Below, in pieces: positions 6,516 through 15,081 of a stretch of DNA of 16,737 bases. The DNA is from Alphaproteobacteria bacterium (GTDB taxonomy: Bacteria; Pseudomonadota; Alphaproteobacteria; Rickettsiales; JAFLCR01): contig JAFLCR010000020.1 of assembly GCA_017302755.1 (NCBI GenBank), forward strand, positions 1-16,737, read 5' to 3'. A model generated the notes under the pieces. It searched no databases. It saw only the letters and a program-made list of their open reading frames with translations, and was not told the origin of the DNA. The translations under genes and the position numbers were made by a program. Position 1 is the first letter of the stretch, and every line of letters starts with the position of its first letter.

Positions 6516-7346
6516 ATGCTGCGGCAGATGGACATCGACGTGGGGGAGCCGAAAACCGTTCTGCGTTTTGCGCCAGGCGTCGATATGGAGATTCTGGAAC
6601 TGGTGGTGCAGCTTCTGGAGGAGGATGCCGGCAGTGTGCGCGGGATGCAGGCCCGGATTCATGAGAGTGAGATTGTTGTCTCCTACGATGCGTCCGTGCT
6701 GCCGAAAGGGTTGGCGGCGATGGCGGCGCATCTGGGCAAGGCGCTGATCATGGCGGGAGAGGCGCATGCGGAGATGATCGAATCATGCGTGCGCGTCGGC
6801 GATTCGAGGCCGGAGCCATCGTTCATGGTGGTGCTGGGGCGTATGCTTTCCGAAATTGAAAGCGGGCTTTCCACGGAGCTGTGGCAGGACAGGCTTGCCG
6901 CGGAGGATGTGCCTGCCTTTGAACGGGCTTATGAAATCCTGCTGTCAACCGGCGATCCCCAGCGCGTCACGTTGAATTTCGGAACCGAGCTTCCGGGAAG
7001 GGTGTGGGATATAAGCCAGGGGTTGCAGCGGCGGATCGCCGGATGGGAAACGCCGTTCGAGGTGTTGCTCGATAAGCGCGTGCTGTGCCTGCAGTCCGAT
7101 TGTCATGAGGCGGCGCAGATGGCGGCGCTGGCGGTGATTGCCGCGCTGAGCGACAGCGAGGGGCAGGTTCTGCCCTTGGAACACCGGCAGCCCATTGCCT
7201 GGAAGGTGGTGGATGAGGCGGGGCAGGAGGAGGGGCAGGTGCGCGCGATGCGCCACATGCTGAAAGCCCTGTATCAGCTTGATGATGAAACGCTGAGGTT
7301 GATTCAGTGCGGCGGCGAGCAGCGGGACGGCTCCCGCAGGGAATAA
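6516..7346 (+). CDS. Hypothetical protein, 276 aa
   Basis: I do not recognise this protein. It is acidic, soluble and mostly helical, rich in Glu, Leu and Met, with no signal peptide or membrane segment. It has two regions: about 1-100 (FAPGVDMEILELVVQLLEED, then HESEIVVSYDAS) and about 105-276, which includes QRVTLNFGTELPGRVWD. The ATG at 6516 follows an AAGGGAAGA stretch. The stop codon ends at 7346 and the purL stop begins at 7347, so the convergent genes touch with no room for a terminator. Transcripts from the two may therefore overlap. Confidence 0.72.
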   Translation: MLRQMDIDVGEPKTVLRFAPGVDMEILELVVQLLEEDAGSVRGMQARIHESEIVVSYDASVLPKGLAAMAAHLGKALIMAGEAHAEMIESCVRVGDSRPEPSFMVVLGRMLSEIESGLSTELWQDRLAAEDVPAFERAYEILLSTGDPQRVTLNFGTELPGRVWDISQGLQRRIAGWETPFEVLLDKRVLCLQSDCHEAAQMAALAVIAALSDSEGQVLPLEHRQPIAWKVVDEAGQEEGQVRAMRHMLKALYQLDDETLRLIQCGGEQRDGSRRE

Positions 7347-10300
7347 TCAGTACGCGGATAGCGGTTGCTTGTAAGCGGCTTCAAGCGCTTTCAGCGTCGC
7401 GGCGGCAAGCACGGAGCCGCCGCGACGCAGCACTAGAGACGGCGTTTCGGTGACCGTGCCCAGGCGCAATAGGGGCTGGCCATGGAAAAGCTTTTCCAAT
7501 GCGCTTGCGTTATCTGGCGCGATACTCACCAGCAGGCGGCTTTGCGATTCGGAAAAAAGCAGCATGTCTGCGCGCAGATCAGAAGCGGGAAGCTCGATCT
7601 CCAGGCCGAGGCCGCCGCCGATGGCTTTCTTTGCCAGCGCCACACCAAGCCCGCCGAGATTCACAGGGATGCACGAGGCGATGAGGCCCTGTTTCGTGGC
7701 TTCGTAATAGCTGCGGTAGCGGGCGAGGGCGGATTCGGCGTCCACTGTCGGCACTGCGTTGCCGATAGCGTGGTGATGCGCGAAGTATTCGGAGCCGCCG
7801 AGTTCGTCTTTCGTGTCGCCGAGCAGGTAGACAAGGTCGCCGGGCATTTTGGCATCGAGCGAGACGGTCCATTCGATGTTTTCGATCACGCCGAGGGCGG
7901 AGACGAGCAGGGTGGGCGGGATGGCGATGTGGATGGGCGTGTTCGTCGCGTCGTAGCCGCGGAAATCGTTGAACATGCTGTCCTTGCCGGAGATGAACGG
8001 TGTGCCGAAGGCGACAGCATAATCGTAGCAGGCCTGCACCGCGCGCTTGAGCTGGCCGAGGCGCTCGGGGTTTTCGGAATCGCACCAGCAGAAATTATCG
8101 AGGATGGCGAGGTGATCGGGGTTGCAGCCGACGCTGACGGCGTTGCGGATCGCGGTGTCGATGCTGCTGGCGGCCATGTGATAAGTATCGATGTCGCTGT
8201 AGCGCGGGATGAGGCCTTGGCTGGTGACCACGCCGCGCTTGCTGGAAAGCACGGGGCGAGAGACGGCGGCTTCGCCGTAGACGCGGCCTTTGCCTTGCAG
8301 GGGCTTCAGGATGGAGCTGGCCTGCACTTCGTGGTCGTATTGCGTGGCGATGAATTCTTTAGAGCAGATGTTGAGGCGCGAGAGCATCGCGGTCAAGGTG
8401 GCGGCGTAGGTGAGTGGGGCGCTAACCCCCACCCCTCCCTCCCCCTCAGAGGGGGAGGGGGTTCTCAGCGGCTCGGGGATGTTCGGTTCGGGATTTGCAG
8501 GCTTCGTCCACGTTGTCTTCAGGAATTTGGGCGGGTTGCCTTCGTGCAGGAAGTGCATGGACATGTCCATCACCACCTTGCCGCCGGCTTCGATGACGGC
8601 GCGGCCGCTATCGGTGAATTCGCCGATCACGGTGGCTTCGGCACCGCGCTTGTTCATGAGGGCGATGAAGGGTTCAACGTTTTTCTCCGGGATCGCGAGT
8701 GTCATGCGTTCCTGTGATTCGGAGATCCAGATTTCCCAGGGGGCCATGCCGGGGTATTTGAGGGGGACTAGGTCGAGGTTCACGACGAAGCCGCCGGAGT
8801 CGCGCCCCATTTCGCCGATGGAAGAAGAGAGGCCGCCTGCCCCGTTATCGGTGATCGCGTGATATAAGTTCAGATCGCGCGCTTCCTTCACGATCGCGTC
8901 GGAGAATTTTTTCTGCGTGATCGGATCGCCGATTTGCACGGCGGTAGCGGGGCTGCCTTCGTCGAGTGCGACGGAGGAGAACGTCGCGCCGTGGATGCCG
9001 TCCTTGCCGACGCGGCCGCCGACGACGACGATTTTATCGCCGGGGAGGGCTTTTTTCACGTGCGAGGGCGTGCCGTTGACTTCGCGTGGGATGAGGCCGA
9101 CGGTGCCGACGAAGACGAGCGGTTTGCCGCCGTAGCGTTCGTCGAAATAGGCGAAGCCTTGCGGCGTGGGGATGCCGGAGCAGTTGCCGCCGACGTTTAC
9201 GCCGTTTACCACGCCTTCCATGATGGTGGCGGGAGAGAGCAGCGGATTGGTTTTGTTTTTGCCGCGGTAGAGTTCGGGTTGGGTGGCGGGATCGGCGAAG
9301 CAGTAGCCGTAGCGGTTGATCACGGGTTTCGCGCCCTTGCCGAAACCGACGCAGTCGCGGTTCACGCCGACGATGCCGGTGATCGCGCCGCCGAAGGGAT
9401 CGAGCGCGGAGGGGCTGTTATGCGTTTCGGCTTTGTCGGTGATGAGCCAGTGTTCGTCGAAGGCAATCGCGCCGGAGTTGTCGGTGAAGACGGAGACGCA
9501 GATATCGGCGTTGCCTTTGCGTTGGCGGATTTCGTTGGTGGCGCGTTTGATGAAGTGTTTGTAGAGGCCATCCTTTACATCGTCGTCAATCGCGGCGGCG
9601 AAGATGGTGTGCTTGCAGTGTTCCGACCAGGTTTGCGCGAGGGTCTCGATTTCGATGTCAGTGGCGGGACGGCCTTCTTTTTTGAAATAATCGGCGACGG
9701 CTTTCATGTACTCGAGTGACATGCCCAGCGGGCCGCGGCGGGTGCCGTCCGCGTTCGCGATGCCGTTTTTGCCGATTTCGGCAAGTTCGGAATCCGGAAC
9801 GTTGAGATCGACTTGTGTGGCTTCCGACGTGCTGTGCAGCTGCACTTTAGGAAGCACGATATCCATGCCCTCGTTGGCAATAAACTCAGCCTGCGTGCGC
9901 AGATGGGCGCGCTGGATGAGCTTGTTGTGAAGGCTGGCGGAAATTTCTTCAAGCGCGGGGGTGGAGAGTTTGCCGGAGAAAAGATAGAGGTCGGAGGAGT
10001 AGACCGATTCGCCGTTCGTGAACAGCCCCGCCGGGCAGCCCAGCATCGTATCCTCGATAATCTGGCGCGCGGTATTGCCCACATTGTCCGTTACCCCGGG
10101 AAGGAAGCCGATTTCCAACGCGACATCGAACGCGCCGAGGCGCTTCAGGTAGCGGTCGAATTCCGGGAAGCCGGCGAGGTCTGTCTTGACATAGAAGCGT
10201 TCGGAAACCGGGTTGGAGAGCTGTTCAGCCAGCACGGCGCAGTTATCCGGGCTGAAGCTCTTGTCGACCGTGAGCACGCGCAGCGTTTTTACCTCGGTGA

Positions 10301-10382
10301 CGCCAAGATGCGCAAAGCGCTCCTTCAGGCGGGTGGCCTGATGATCCGGGGTAAGGGGCAGGATTTCGAGGCGGAAGGGCAT
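7347..10382 (-). CDS. purL: Phosphoribosylformylglycinamidine synthase, PurL subunit, long form without glutaminase
   Basis: PurL uses ATP and ammonia from PurQ to convert FGAR to FGAM. At 1011 residues it lies between the small Bacillus type (about 740) and the Escherichia coli type with a fused glutaminase (about 1295). Residues 1-180 include a PurS-like segment (ALEIGFLPGVTDNVGNTA), so a separate PurS is probably not needed. The catalytic half follows, with WSEHCKHTIF at 252-261, ETHNSPSALDPFGGA at 319-333, TDNGAGGLSSSIGEMGRDSG at 511-530 and the signature PWEIWISESQERM at 548-560. The second half starts near 657 and keeps SGKDSM and FSESQSRL. The common ETHNHP motif is ETHNSP here, as I recall for other long PurL proteins paired with separate PurQ. 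Residues about 632-656 are a low-complexity insert encoded by a palindrome. ATG 10380-10382 was chosen because homology starts at MPFRLEI. No ribosome binding site is visible. Confidence 0.95.
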   Translation of the reverse strand: MPFRLEILPLTPDHQATRLKERFAHLGVTEVKTLRVLTVDKSFSPDNCAVLAEQLSNPVSERFYVKTDLAGFPEFDRYLKRLGAFDVALEIGFLPGVTDNVGNTARQIIEDTMLGCPAGLFTNGESVYSSDLYLFSGKLSTPALEEISASLHNKLIQRAHLRTQAEFIANEGMDIVLPKVQLHSTSEATQVDLNVPDSELAEIGKNGIANADGTRRGPLGMSLEYMKAVADYFKKEGRPATDIEIETLAQTWSEHCKHTIFAAAIDDDVKDGLYKHFIKRATNEIRQRKGNADICVSVFTDNSGAIAFDEHWLITDKAETHNSPSALDPFGGAITGIVGVNRDCVGFGKGAKPVINRYGYCFADPATQPELYRGKNKTNPLLSPATIMEGVVNGVNVGGNCSGIPTPQGFAYFDERYGGKPLVFVGTVGLIPREVNGTPSHVKKALPGDKIVVVGGRVGKDGIHGATFSSVALDEGSPATAVQIGDPITQKKFSDAIVKEARDLNLYHAITDNGAGGLSSSIGEMGRDSGGFVVNLDLVPLKYPGMAPWEIWISESQERMTLAIPEKNVEPFIALMNKRGAEATVIGEFTDSGRAVIEAGGKVVMDMSMHFLHEGNPPKFLKTTWTKPANPEPNIPEPLRTPSPSEGEGGVGVSAPLTYAATLTAMLSRLNICSKEFIATQYDHEVQASSILKPLQGKGRVYGEAAVSRPVLSSKRGVVTSQGLIPRYSDIDTYHMAASSIDTAIRNAVSVGCNPDHLAILDNFCWCDSENPERLGQLKRAVQACYDYAVAFGTPFISGKDSMFNDFRGYDATNTPIHIAIPPTLLVSALGVIENIEWTVSLDAKMPGDLVYLLGDTKDELGGSEYFAHHHAIGNAVPTVDAESALARYRSYYEATKQGLIASCIPVNLGGLGVALAKKAIGGGLGLEIELPASDLRADMLLFSESQSRLLVSIAPDNASALEKLFHGQPLLRLGTVTETPSLVLRRGGSVLAAATLKALEAAYKQPLSAY
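8424..8463. repeat. GC-rich palindromic repeat inserted in frame in purL
   Basis: CCCTCCCCCTC at 8437-8447 and GAGGGGGAGGG at 8449-8459 form a perfect 11-bp inverted repeat around a single A. Outer AACC/GGTT bases at 8424-8427 and 8460-8463 extend it. On the purL strand it encodes TPSPSEGEGGVGVSAP, in the linker between the two homologous halves, where PurL proteins tolerate length changes. It resembles a dispersed palindromic element that entered a reading frame without breaking it, like the Rickettsia palindromic elements. Identity with that family is not claimed. Confidence 0.7.
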
Positions 10383-10392
10383 GGAATATAAT
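10364..10392 (+). promoter_or_regulatory. Candidate promoter for the 228-aa gene, overlapping the purL start
   Basis: A perfect TATAAT lies at 10387-10392, with a weak TTTCGA 17 bases upstream at 10364-10369. It reads toward the gene at 10504 and overlaps the purL start codon on the other strand. The -10 match is strong and the -35 match poor, so this is tentative. Confidence 0.35.
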
Positions 10393-10503
10393 GTGGCTCG
10401 GGCTTTTCTTCTACACCAGACGGTGGGGTGGTCAATACGGGGACTGTCAAAAAACCTTAGTATTTGAATGTTATGGTAAAAAATATTTCGGAGGAAACAG
10501 GCC

Positions 10504-11190
10504 ATGGCCCTGGGAGAAGAAGAGATTGCCAAAGCGGAGCGCATCCGCGCGGAAACGGAGTCGCTTGGCGCCTATCTGCTGGAGGTGGTGCGGCAGCGCG
10601 TCTTTGGGCAAAGCACGGATGCGATGGTGATGCAGTCTGAGATTCAGAAGCTTTTGGAGGACTACGATCGCCAACACCCTTTGAAGATGGCGCTGAAGGA
10701 GGCGGAATCCCTTTCTGATTCCGAGCGAGCCCATTTCGCGGGGTTACGTCATTCGGCCATTCGCATCCGCCTTATCGGCGGGGCGCTGGTGAAGATGGTG
10801 AAAGAAGATGAAGTGGAAGATCTGGTGGCGCAGGCGCGGGCCTTGTTCGAGGCAGATTACGCAAAGGCGCTGAAGGAAAAACGTGAAGGCGAGCAGGGGG
10901 ATGATTTCCGCAAGATCGAGCAGGCGGATATCATTGACGAGCGCCGGGACTTTCTGGATCCGGTGAGCACGCTGGTCTATTTTCTGAGGCTGAGCAGCGT
11001 GTTGATGGCGGATATCGGGGAATTCGTGAGCACGGTCAATGTGCCGGAAGCTTACAAGCAAAGCGTGAAGCAAGCGGTGGCGGCCACGCTGATGGAGCTG
11101 GATGATATGGGGCTCAATTTTGGTTCGCAGACCACGAGGGATCTGAATGAGCTGTTCGGCATTACGCCTCCGCCGCAGCAATTGACCTGA
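10504..11190 (+). CDS. Hypothetical helical protein, 228 aa
   Basis: I do not recognise this protein. It is charged, soluble and apparently all-helical, without signal peptide or membrane segment. Notable stretches are ESLGAYLLEVVRQRVFG near the N-terminus, HSAIRIRLIGGALVKMVKED in the middle and a Pro-rich end (ITPPPQQLT). The ATG at 10504 has a strong CGGAGGAAA ribosome binding site, which supports real translation. It is divergent from purL with 121 bases between. Its stop is only ten bases from the left copy of the 52-bp direct repeat. Confidence 0.78.
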   Translation: MALGEEEIAKAERIRAETESLGAYLLEVVRQRVFGQSTDAMVMQSEIQKLLEDYDRQHPLKMALKEAESLSDSERAHFAGLRHSAIRIRLIGGALVKMVKEDEVEDLVAQARALFEADYAKALKEKREGEQGDDFRKIEQADIIDERRDFLDPVSTLVYFLRLSSVLMADIGEFVSTVNVPEAYKQSVKQAVAATLMELDDMGLNFGSQTTRDLNELFGITPPPQQLT

Positions 11191-11200
11191 ATGTTCTGAT

Positions 11201-11252
11201 AAGGGTCGGGGCGCGAACGGCGATGACGGAATGTTGCGGAGTCTGTCACGCG
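11201..11252. repeat. Left copy of a 52-bp direct repeat flanking the AT-richer gene
   Basis: This 52-base stretch, containing GCGCGAACGGCGATGACGGA and GTTGCGGAGTCTGTCACGCG, recurs at 12287-12338 in the same orientation with one mismatch (base 9: G here, C there). The similarity stops sharply at both ends, apart from one matching T before it. The stop codon of the gene at 11246-12268 lies inside this copy. Confidence 0.93.
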
Positions 11253-12268
11253 ATGCTTGGCCCGATATCTGTGTTGAGATTGGAAATTACGCGGTTTTTC
11301 CATTCAGATTGCATGGTTGCGGCGGCGGCGACATCTGCGTGATCCGGGGTGCGGCCATGCATTTCTGCAAAAAGCACACGGTAGGCAGGTCCGGCATCGT
11401 TGATTCTGCCATAACGTTCGGACACAGCTTGGCGGTCAATGATTTTTGCTCGTTCCTCGATAGGGTTTAGCCAGTAAGCGGTGGTGCCATCAGTTTTATA
11501 TGTCTGAAAATCTTGTAGGAATCGATTAGGAAAAGTTTGGCTATCCGCTGAATGAAAGCTTTCTTCTACGCCTGACAGGAACATGTTACACGCATGATTA
11601 CAGTCAGCGGTCAATGAAAAAGCAAAATCATGGTGTTTCGTTGCTATTTCTTGATGTTTCTGACGAATAAGTTCATCCTTGTTTGGTGGATGCATCCAGT
11701 TGAATAATGGTTGCATGACGTGGGCGTCATTGTAGTGACTTGAAAGTGTAGCCAGGATTTTTTTGTGCCATGGCAGATCGTTATAAATTTCCTGGCTGGT
11801 CTTGTGGGGAGAAGAAGCTTCGAATAAGTCTAATTCTACCGCGGTGATGAGATCTTGTTCTTCTATTTTTATTGCGGATTCTATTAAGTGCAGTGTTTCG
11901 CACCACGAGATAATGGCTTCGATTGGAACCTTGATGTATGTGCTGCCGGCTTCATTATAATGAAAATGTGGACCCTTTGATTCTTCCTCTGATTTTCTTG
12001 GATCACCGATGAATACAGGGCAGGTGCCACCAAAGCGGTGGCGCGTCCATGCAATACCGTCGAGAAATTCGTTGACGCAGACCTCCAGACGCTCGGCGGT
12101 GACGATGGGAAACGCGGCAAATCTTTCAAGCACGCCATTGTAGGGCGAAGCATCGGCCTGGAATTGGGCGCGCAGGGTGGCGATGTCAGGGTCATCCGGA
12201 GGTGGATTATAATCGGATGGCACTGGAATGCCGGTTTTTTCTCCGATGAAGTCTTCTAGGCGTCTCAT
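11246..12268 (-). CDS. Hypothetical protein of likely foreign origin, 340 aa
   Basis: I do not recognise this protein. It has 340 residues, no signal peptide and no clear membrane segment. It is unusually rich in His, Trp, Asn and Cys compared with its neighbours (FHYNEAGSTYIKVPIEAI, ISWCETLHLIESAI, LFNWMHPPNKDELIRQKH, TADCNHACNMF). Clustered His, Cys and acidic residues could bind metal, but I see no known catalytic motif. Its DNA is visibly more AT-rich than the flanking genes, and it sits between two direct copies of a 52-bp repeat. Its stop codon (11246-11248) is inside the left copy and its ATG (12266-12268) is 18 bases from the right copy. The ribosome binding site is weak (TGGATCAGC before the ATG). 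Acquisition by transfer or repeat-mediated recombination is inferred. Confidence 0.7.
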   Translation of the reverse strand: MRRLEDFIGEKTGIPVPSDYNPPPDDPDIATLRAQFQADASPYNGVLERFAAFPIVTAERLEVCVNEFLDGIAWTRHRFGGTCPVFIGDPRKSEEESKGPHFHYNEAGSTYIKVPIEAIISWCETLHLIESAIKIEEQDLITAVELDLFEASSPHKTSQEIYNDLPWHKKILATLSSHYNDAHVMQPLFNWMHPPNKDELIRQKHQEIATKHHDFAFSLTADCNHACNMFLSGVEESFHSADSQTFPNRFLQDFQTYKTDGTTAYWLNPIEERAKIIDRQAVSERYGRINDAGPAYRVLFAEMHGRTPDHADVAAAATMQSEWKNRVISNLNTDIGPSIA

Positions 12269-12281
12269 GCTGATCCAGGGG

Positions 12282-12490
12282 GTGTTAAGGGTCGCGGCGC
12301 GAACGGCGATGACGGAATGTTGCGGAGTCTGTCACGCGCTTCGAGAAGCGCAGGTGCCGTGCGCGCCGCGGCAGTGGTGACTCCGCGGGCAGTGCTCCTC
12401 TTGGCGGGAGCTGGATAGTTGCGTGGCTGGCGCCACATGCTTTTTCCTGAATCACCGGTTCGCGCGGAATGCGCGCCCGGGGATGACGGG
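12282..12490. repeat. About 200-bp intergenic repeat element, including right copy of the 52-bp repeat
   Basis: The stretch between the unknown gene and the protease stop starts with the right copy of the 52-bp repeat (12287-12338). A perfect GCGCTT/AAGCGC hairpin (12335-12350) follows. Its far end (about 12459-12490) resembles 4708-4740. It has no convincing gene: a minus-strand open frame across it, with many Arg, Ser and Pro residues, looks like a translated repeat. I interpret it as a non-coding dispersed element. Its outer boundaries are approximate. Confidence 0.65.
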
Positions 12491-12492
12491 AA

Positions 12493-14685
12493 TTAGATAA
12501 TTCTTCCTTCCTCGAAGCCGAACTCGACATAGTGTTCGTAGCCGCTGTGGAAGTGATGCTGGTGCACCGCGTTCGCTACGTCCTGGTAGCGGGCGAGGTA
12601 CGCCGATTCGTTGTAGTCGCCGCCGGAGGCGCGGCCTTCCTGCGCGCCGTGCAGCACGTAGTGCAGGTAGCCGGAGTTGAAGGCGCCGGTACGCACTGCG
12701 CCCGCCACGTCGGGGTTCGCGCTCAGGTAAGCGGTTTCGTTGAAGCCGGGATGCTCGCCGTCCTGGCGGCTCGGGCCGGAGGAGGGGGTTACGAGCGCCG
12801 CGCTCGCCAGGCTGCCGGTGCCGATCTTCACGTCATCGAACTGGAGGTATTCGGTGCCCAGCACCAGGTCGGTTGCCTGGTCGCCCACGACGTGCACCAC
12901 GCGCACTTCATGGCCGGTGCCGATGATCTGGTAGTCGCTGGCCGGGCCGCCGAAGAGGGCCGTATCCACGCCGATGCCGCCGCGCAGCGTATCCGCGCCG
13001 ACGCCGCCGATCAGCAAGTCGTCGCCGCGCATGCCCTTCAGGTGGTTGTTCACGCCGTTGCCGACGATGGTGTCGCCGCCGTCGCCGCCGATCGCGTTCT
13101 CGATGATCGCGCCGCCGCCGACGCCGAAGCCCTGGCCCGCGATGCTGCCCTGCACGCCGGGGTTCAGGTTAATCGCGCTGCCGCTCGTGACTGCTGAGGC
13201 GTTCACCACGTCGATGCCGCCGTCATGATCCCAGATGGTGCGGCGTCCGGCGTCGGAGCCGAGCATGGCGTATTCGTCGGTGAAGACGAAGACATCGTTG
13301 TTTGTCGTCGGGGAGCCTTCCACTTTAATGGACCAGTTGTTCAGCGTGCCGGTGGCGCCGCTTTGCTTGTCGACCGCGATCAGCGTCCACACGCCGCCGC
13401 TTTGTTCGTTGAGGTAGGCGTTGCTCGTGAAGGTAAAGTTCAGCCCGCCGCCGCCCGCGTTCGGGCTGTTGGCCAGCGTGCTCGTCGTGCCATGGGGGGA
13501 GACGAGGTATAAGGCGAGGTTGGAAAGCTGCGCGTGCGAGATGTTCACGCTGACGGAAACGTGCTCCACGCTGATGCCGCCCGCGACGCCGATGCCGCTG
13601 CCCACGCCCGCCAGGTTGCCGTCGGGGATGGAGAGAGGAGTGCTGTTGCCGCCGCCGGTGATGGCGCGATTGCCGCCGGTTTGCTGCGACGACCAGGTTT
13701 CGGCCAGGCGCACCGCGTCATGCGCGTTGACGAGGCCGTAGCCGTAATCGTGGCTGAAATGGAGCGAGCCGCCGTTCGCGCCTTCGCCGGCATTGAAGAT
13801 CCAGCTGCCGCCGCCCGCGTCGTTCATGCGCGCGGTGAGGGCGAGGATTTCCTGTACGTCGCGGTAGCCGATATTCGGGTTCGCGTCGAGCATCAGCGCC
13901 GCCACGCCTGCCACCATCGGTGCGGCGAGCGAAGTGCCGCTGACGGTGGTGTAGTCGCCGCTGCTGTAGCCGGGCGCGCCGGTGCGGTCGGTGGTGAAGA
14001 TGCCCGCGCCGGGAGCCGATACCCACAGCGCCGCGCCGGGGTTGCTGCCGCTCCAGAGCGTACCGGATTCGTTGGTGGCCGCCACGGCGATGCCGTAGGG
14101 CGAGTTGCCGAAATTATGGTAGTTCACGTTGTCGCCCGAGGTGCGGCTGTTGCCGGCGGCGAAGGTGAAGACCGTGCCGAGCCCGCCGCGGCCGTTGATC
14201 GCGGAAGCTTCGAGCGCGCGGCCGGCGGAGGCGAATGGTTCGGCGGAGAAGTTATCCTGAAAAGCGGTGGTGTAGGCCCAGCTGCTGTTGGAGACGTCCA
14301 CGCCGCCCTGGCGGGAGAAAAGATTGGCGATCTGGCTTGCGCCGCCGCCGGATTCGAAGCCCATGCGGTAGCCGCTGAACGTTGCGCCGAAGGCCACGCC
14401 CGTGACGCCGAAGCCGTTATTGCCGCCGACGATGACGCCCGCGATGGCGGTGCCGTGGTTGTTGGAAGAACCGGGCAGGGGGGTCGCGTCGTTTTCGAGC
14501 GCATCCCAGCTGCGGGAGCCGTCGTAGTTATAGGCAAGGTCGGGGTGGGTGAACTCGAAGCCGTTGTCTACGATGCCAACGCGGATGCCCTGGCCAGTGA
14601 AACTGTTCCAGACGTCGTTAACGTGAAGGCCGTGGGCGGACGATGTGAGATACCAGCCGGAGGCTGTAGGTGTATTAACAGGCAT
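12493..14685 (-). CDS. Secreted subtilisin-like serine protease with P-domain, RTX repeats and NPDV repeats
   Basis: An S8 family protease of 730 residues. The catalytic triad is Asp40 (GIVDNG), His77 (NNHGTA) and Ser252 (GTSLAAPMVAG), with oxyanion Asn179 (AAGNS). The catalytic domain (about 15-330) starts almost at the N-terminus, so there is no signal peptide or usual propeptide. A P/proprotein convertase domain follows (about 345-457, with LALYLVSPHGT and GVWTLIAVD). Then come a serralysin-type C-terminal region and RTX calcium-binding repeats (about 466-580, GGDGGDTI, MRGDDLLIGG, VGADTLRGG). The end holds two NPDV-type repeats (about 648-685 and 690-728, AYLSANPDVAGAV and AYLARYQDVANAV). 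RTX repeats without a signal peptide suggest type I secretion with calcium-dependent folding outside the cell. The ATG has AGGAG eight bases upstream. It is divergent from another NPDV-bearing RTX gene. Confidence 0.93.
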   Translation of the reverse strand: MPVNTPTASGWYLTSSAHGLHVNDVWNSFTGQGIRVGIVDNGFEFTHPDLAYNYDGSRSWDALENDATPLPGSSNNHGTAIAGVIVGGNNGFGVTGVAFGATFSGYRMGFESGGGASQIANLFSRQGGVDVSNSSWAYTTAFQDNFSAEPFASAGRALEASAINGRGGLGTVFTFAAGNSRTSGDNVNYHNFGNSPYGIAVAATNESGTLWSGSNPGAALWVSAPGAGIFTTDRTGAPGYSSGDYTTVSGTSLAAPMVAGVAALMLDANPNIGYRDVQEILALTARMNDAGGGSWIFNAGEGANGGSLHFSHDYGYGLVNAHDAVRLAETWSSQQTGGNRAITGGGNSTPLSIPDGNLAGVGSGIGVAGGISVEHVSVSVNISHAQLSNLALYLVSPHGTTSTLANSPNAGGGGLNFTFTSNAYLNEQSGGVWTLIAVDKQSGATGTLNNWSIKVEGSPTTNNDVFVFTDEYAMLGSDAGRRTIWDHDGGIDVVNASAVTSGSAINLNPGVQGSIAGQGFGVGGGAIIENAIGGDGGDTIVGNGVNNHLKGMRGDDLLIGGVGADTLRGGIGVDTALFGGPASDYQIIGTGHEVRVVHVVGDQATDLVLGTEYLQFDDVKIGTGSLASAALVTPSSGPSRQDGEHPGFNETAYLSANPDVAGAVRTGAFNSGYLHYVLHGAQEGRASGGDYNESAYLARYQDVANAVHQHHFHSGYEHYVEFGFEEGRII

Positions 14686-15081
14686 TGACGAATCTCCTGC
14701 GCAAATCGAAATGGACGTAACAAACTCAATCGCAACAAGTGAATCGTATGAGGTTTAGGTTAAAATGCGTTTAGCAATTAACTAATATTAATTTAAAAAA
14801 ACTAAGGATTTTGTTTGTATTTATCTAAAATTTTAGACAAATGCTAAATCAAAATATGGAAAATAAATATATAATTCAATTTATTAAATTTTTTACTCTC
14901 TGGGGAAAATGGTAATTTATGAAAATTGATTGCAAGAATAAAAAAAGATTCATTTGGAAAAAATCTTTAGAGAAAAGTTTTTTTGTTTACAAAATTCAGC
15001 CTTTATGCCCGGGAAGTGCGGCGCATAAGTAGATCTGATTAAGATTATAAGGGGGGATATTTAACGTGCGGGAAGAAATGA

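Noticed and set aside
7482..8717. Plus-strand open frame of 411 codons inside purL
   Set aside because: It is antisense to conserved PurL sequence and shows no family resemblance.
12285..12530. Minus-strand 81-codon open frame between the unknown gene and the protease
   Set aside because: It covers the intergenic repeat and runs into the protease 3' end in another frame. Composition is that of a translated repeat, and no ribosome binding site is evident.
13534..14688. Long plus-strand open frame (384 codons) opposite the protease
   Set aside because: It is antisense to a clear subtilase whose catalytic motifs fix the true frame. The Ala/Gly/Val/Arg-rich translation is typical of a shadow in GC-rich DNA.
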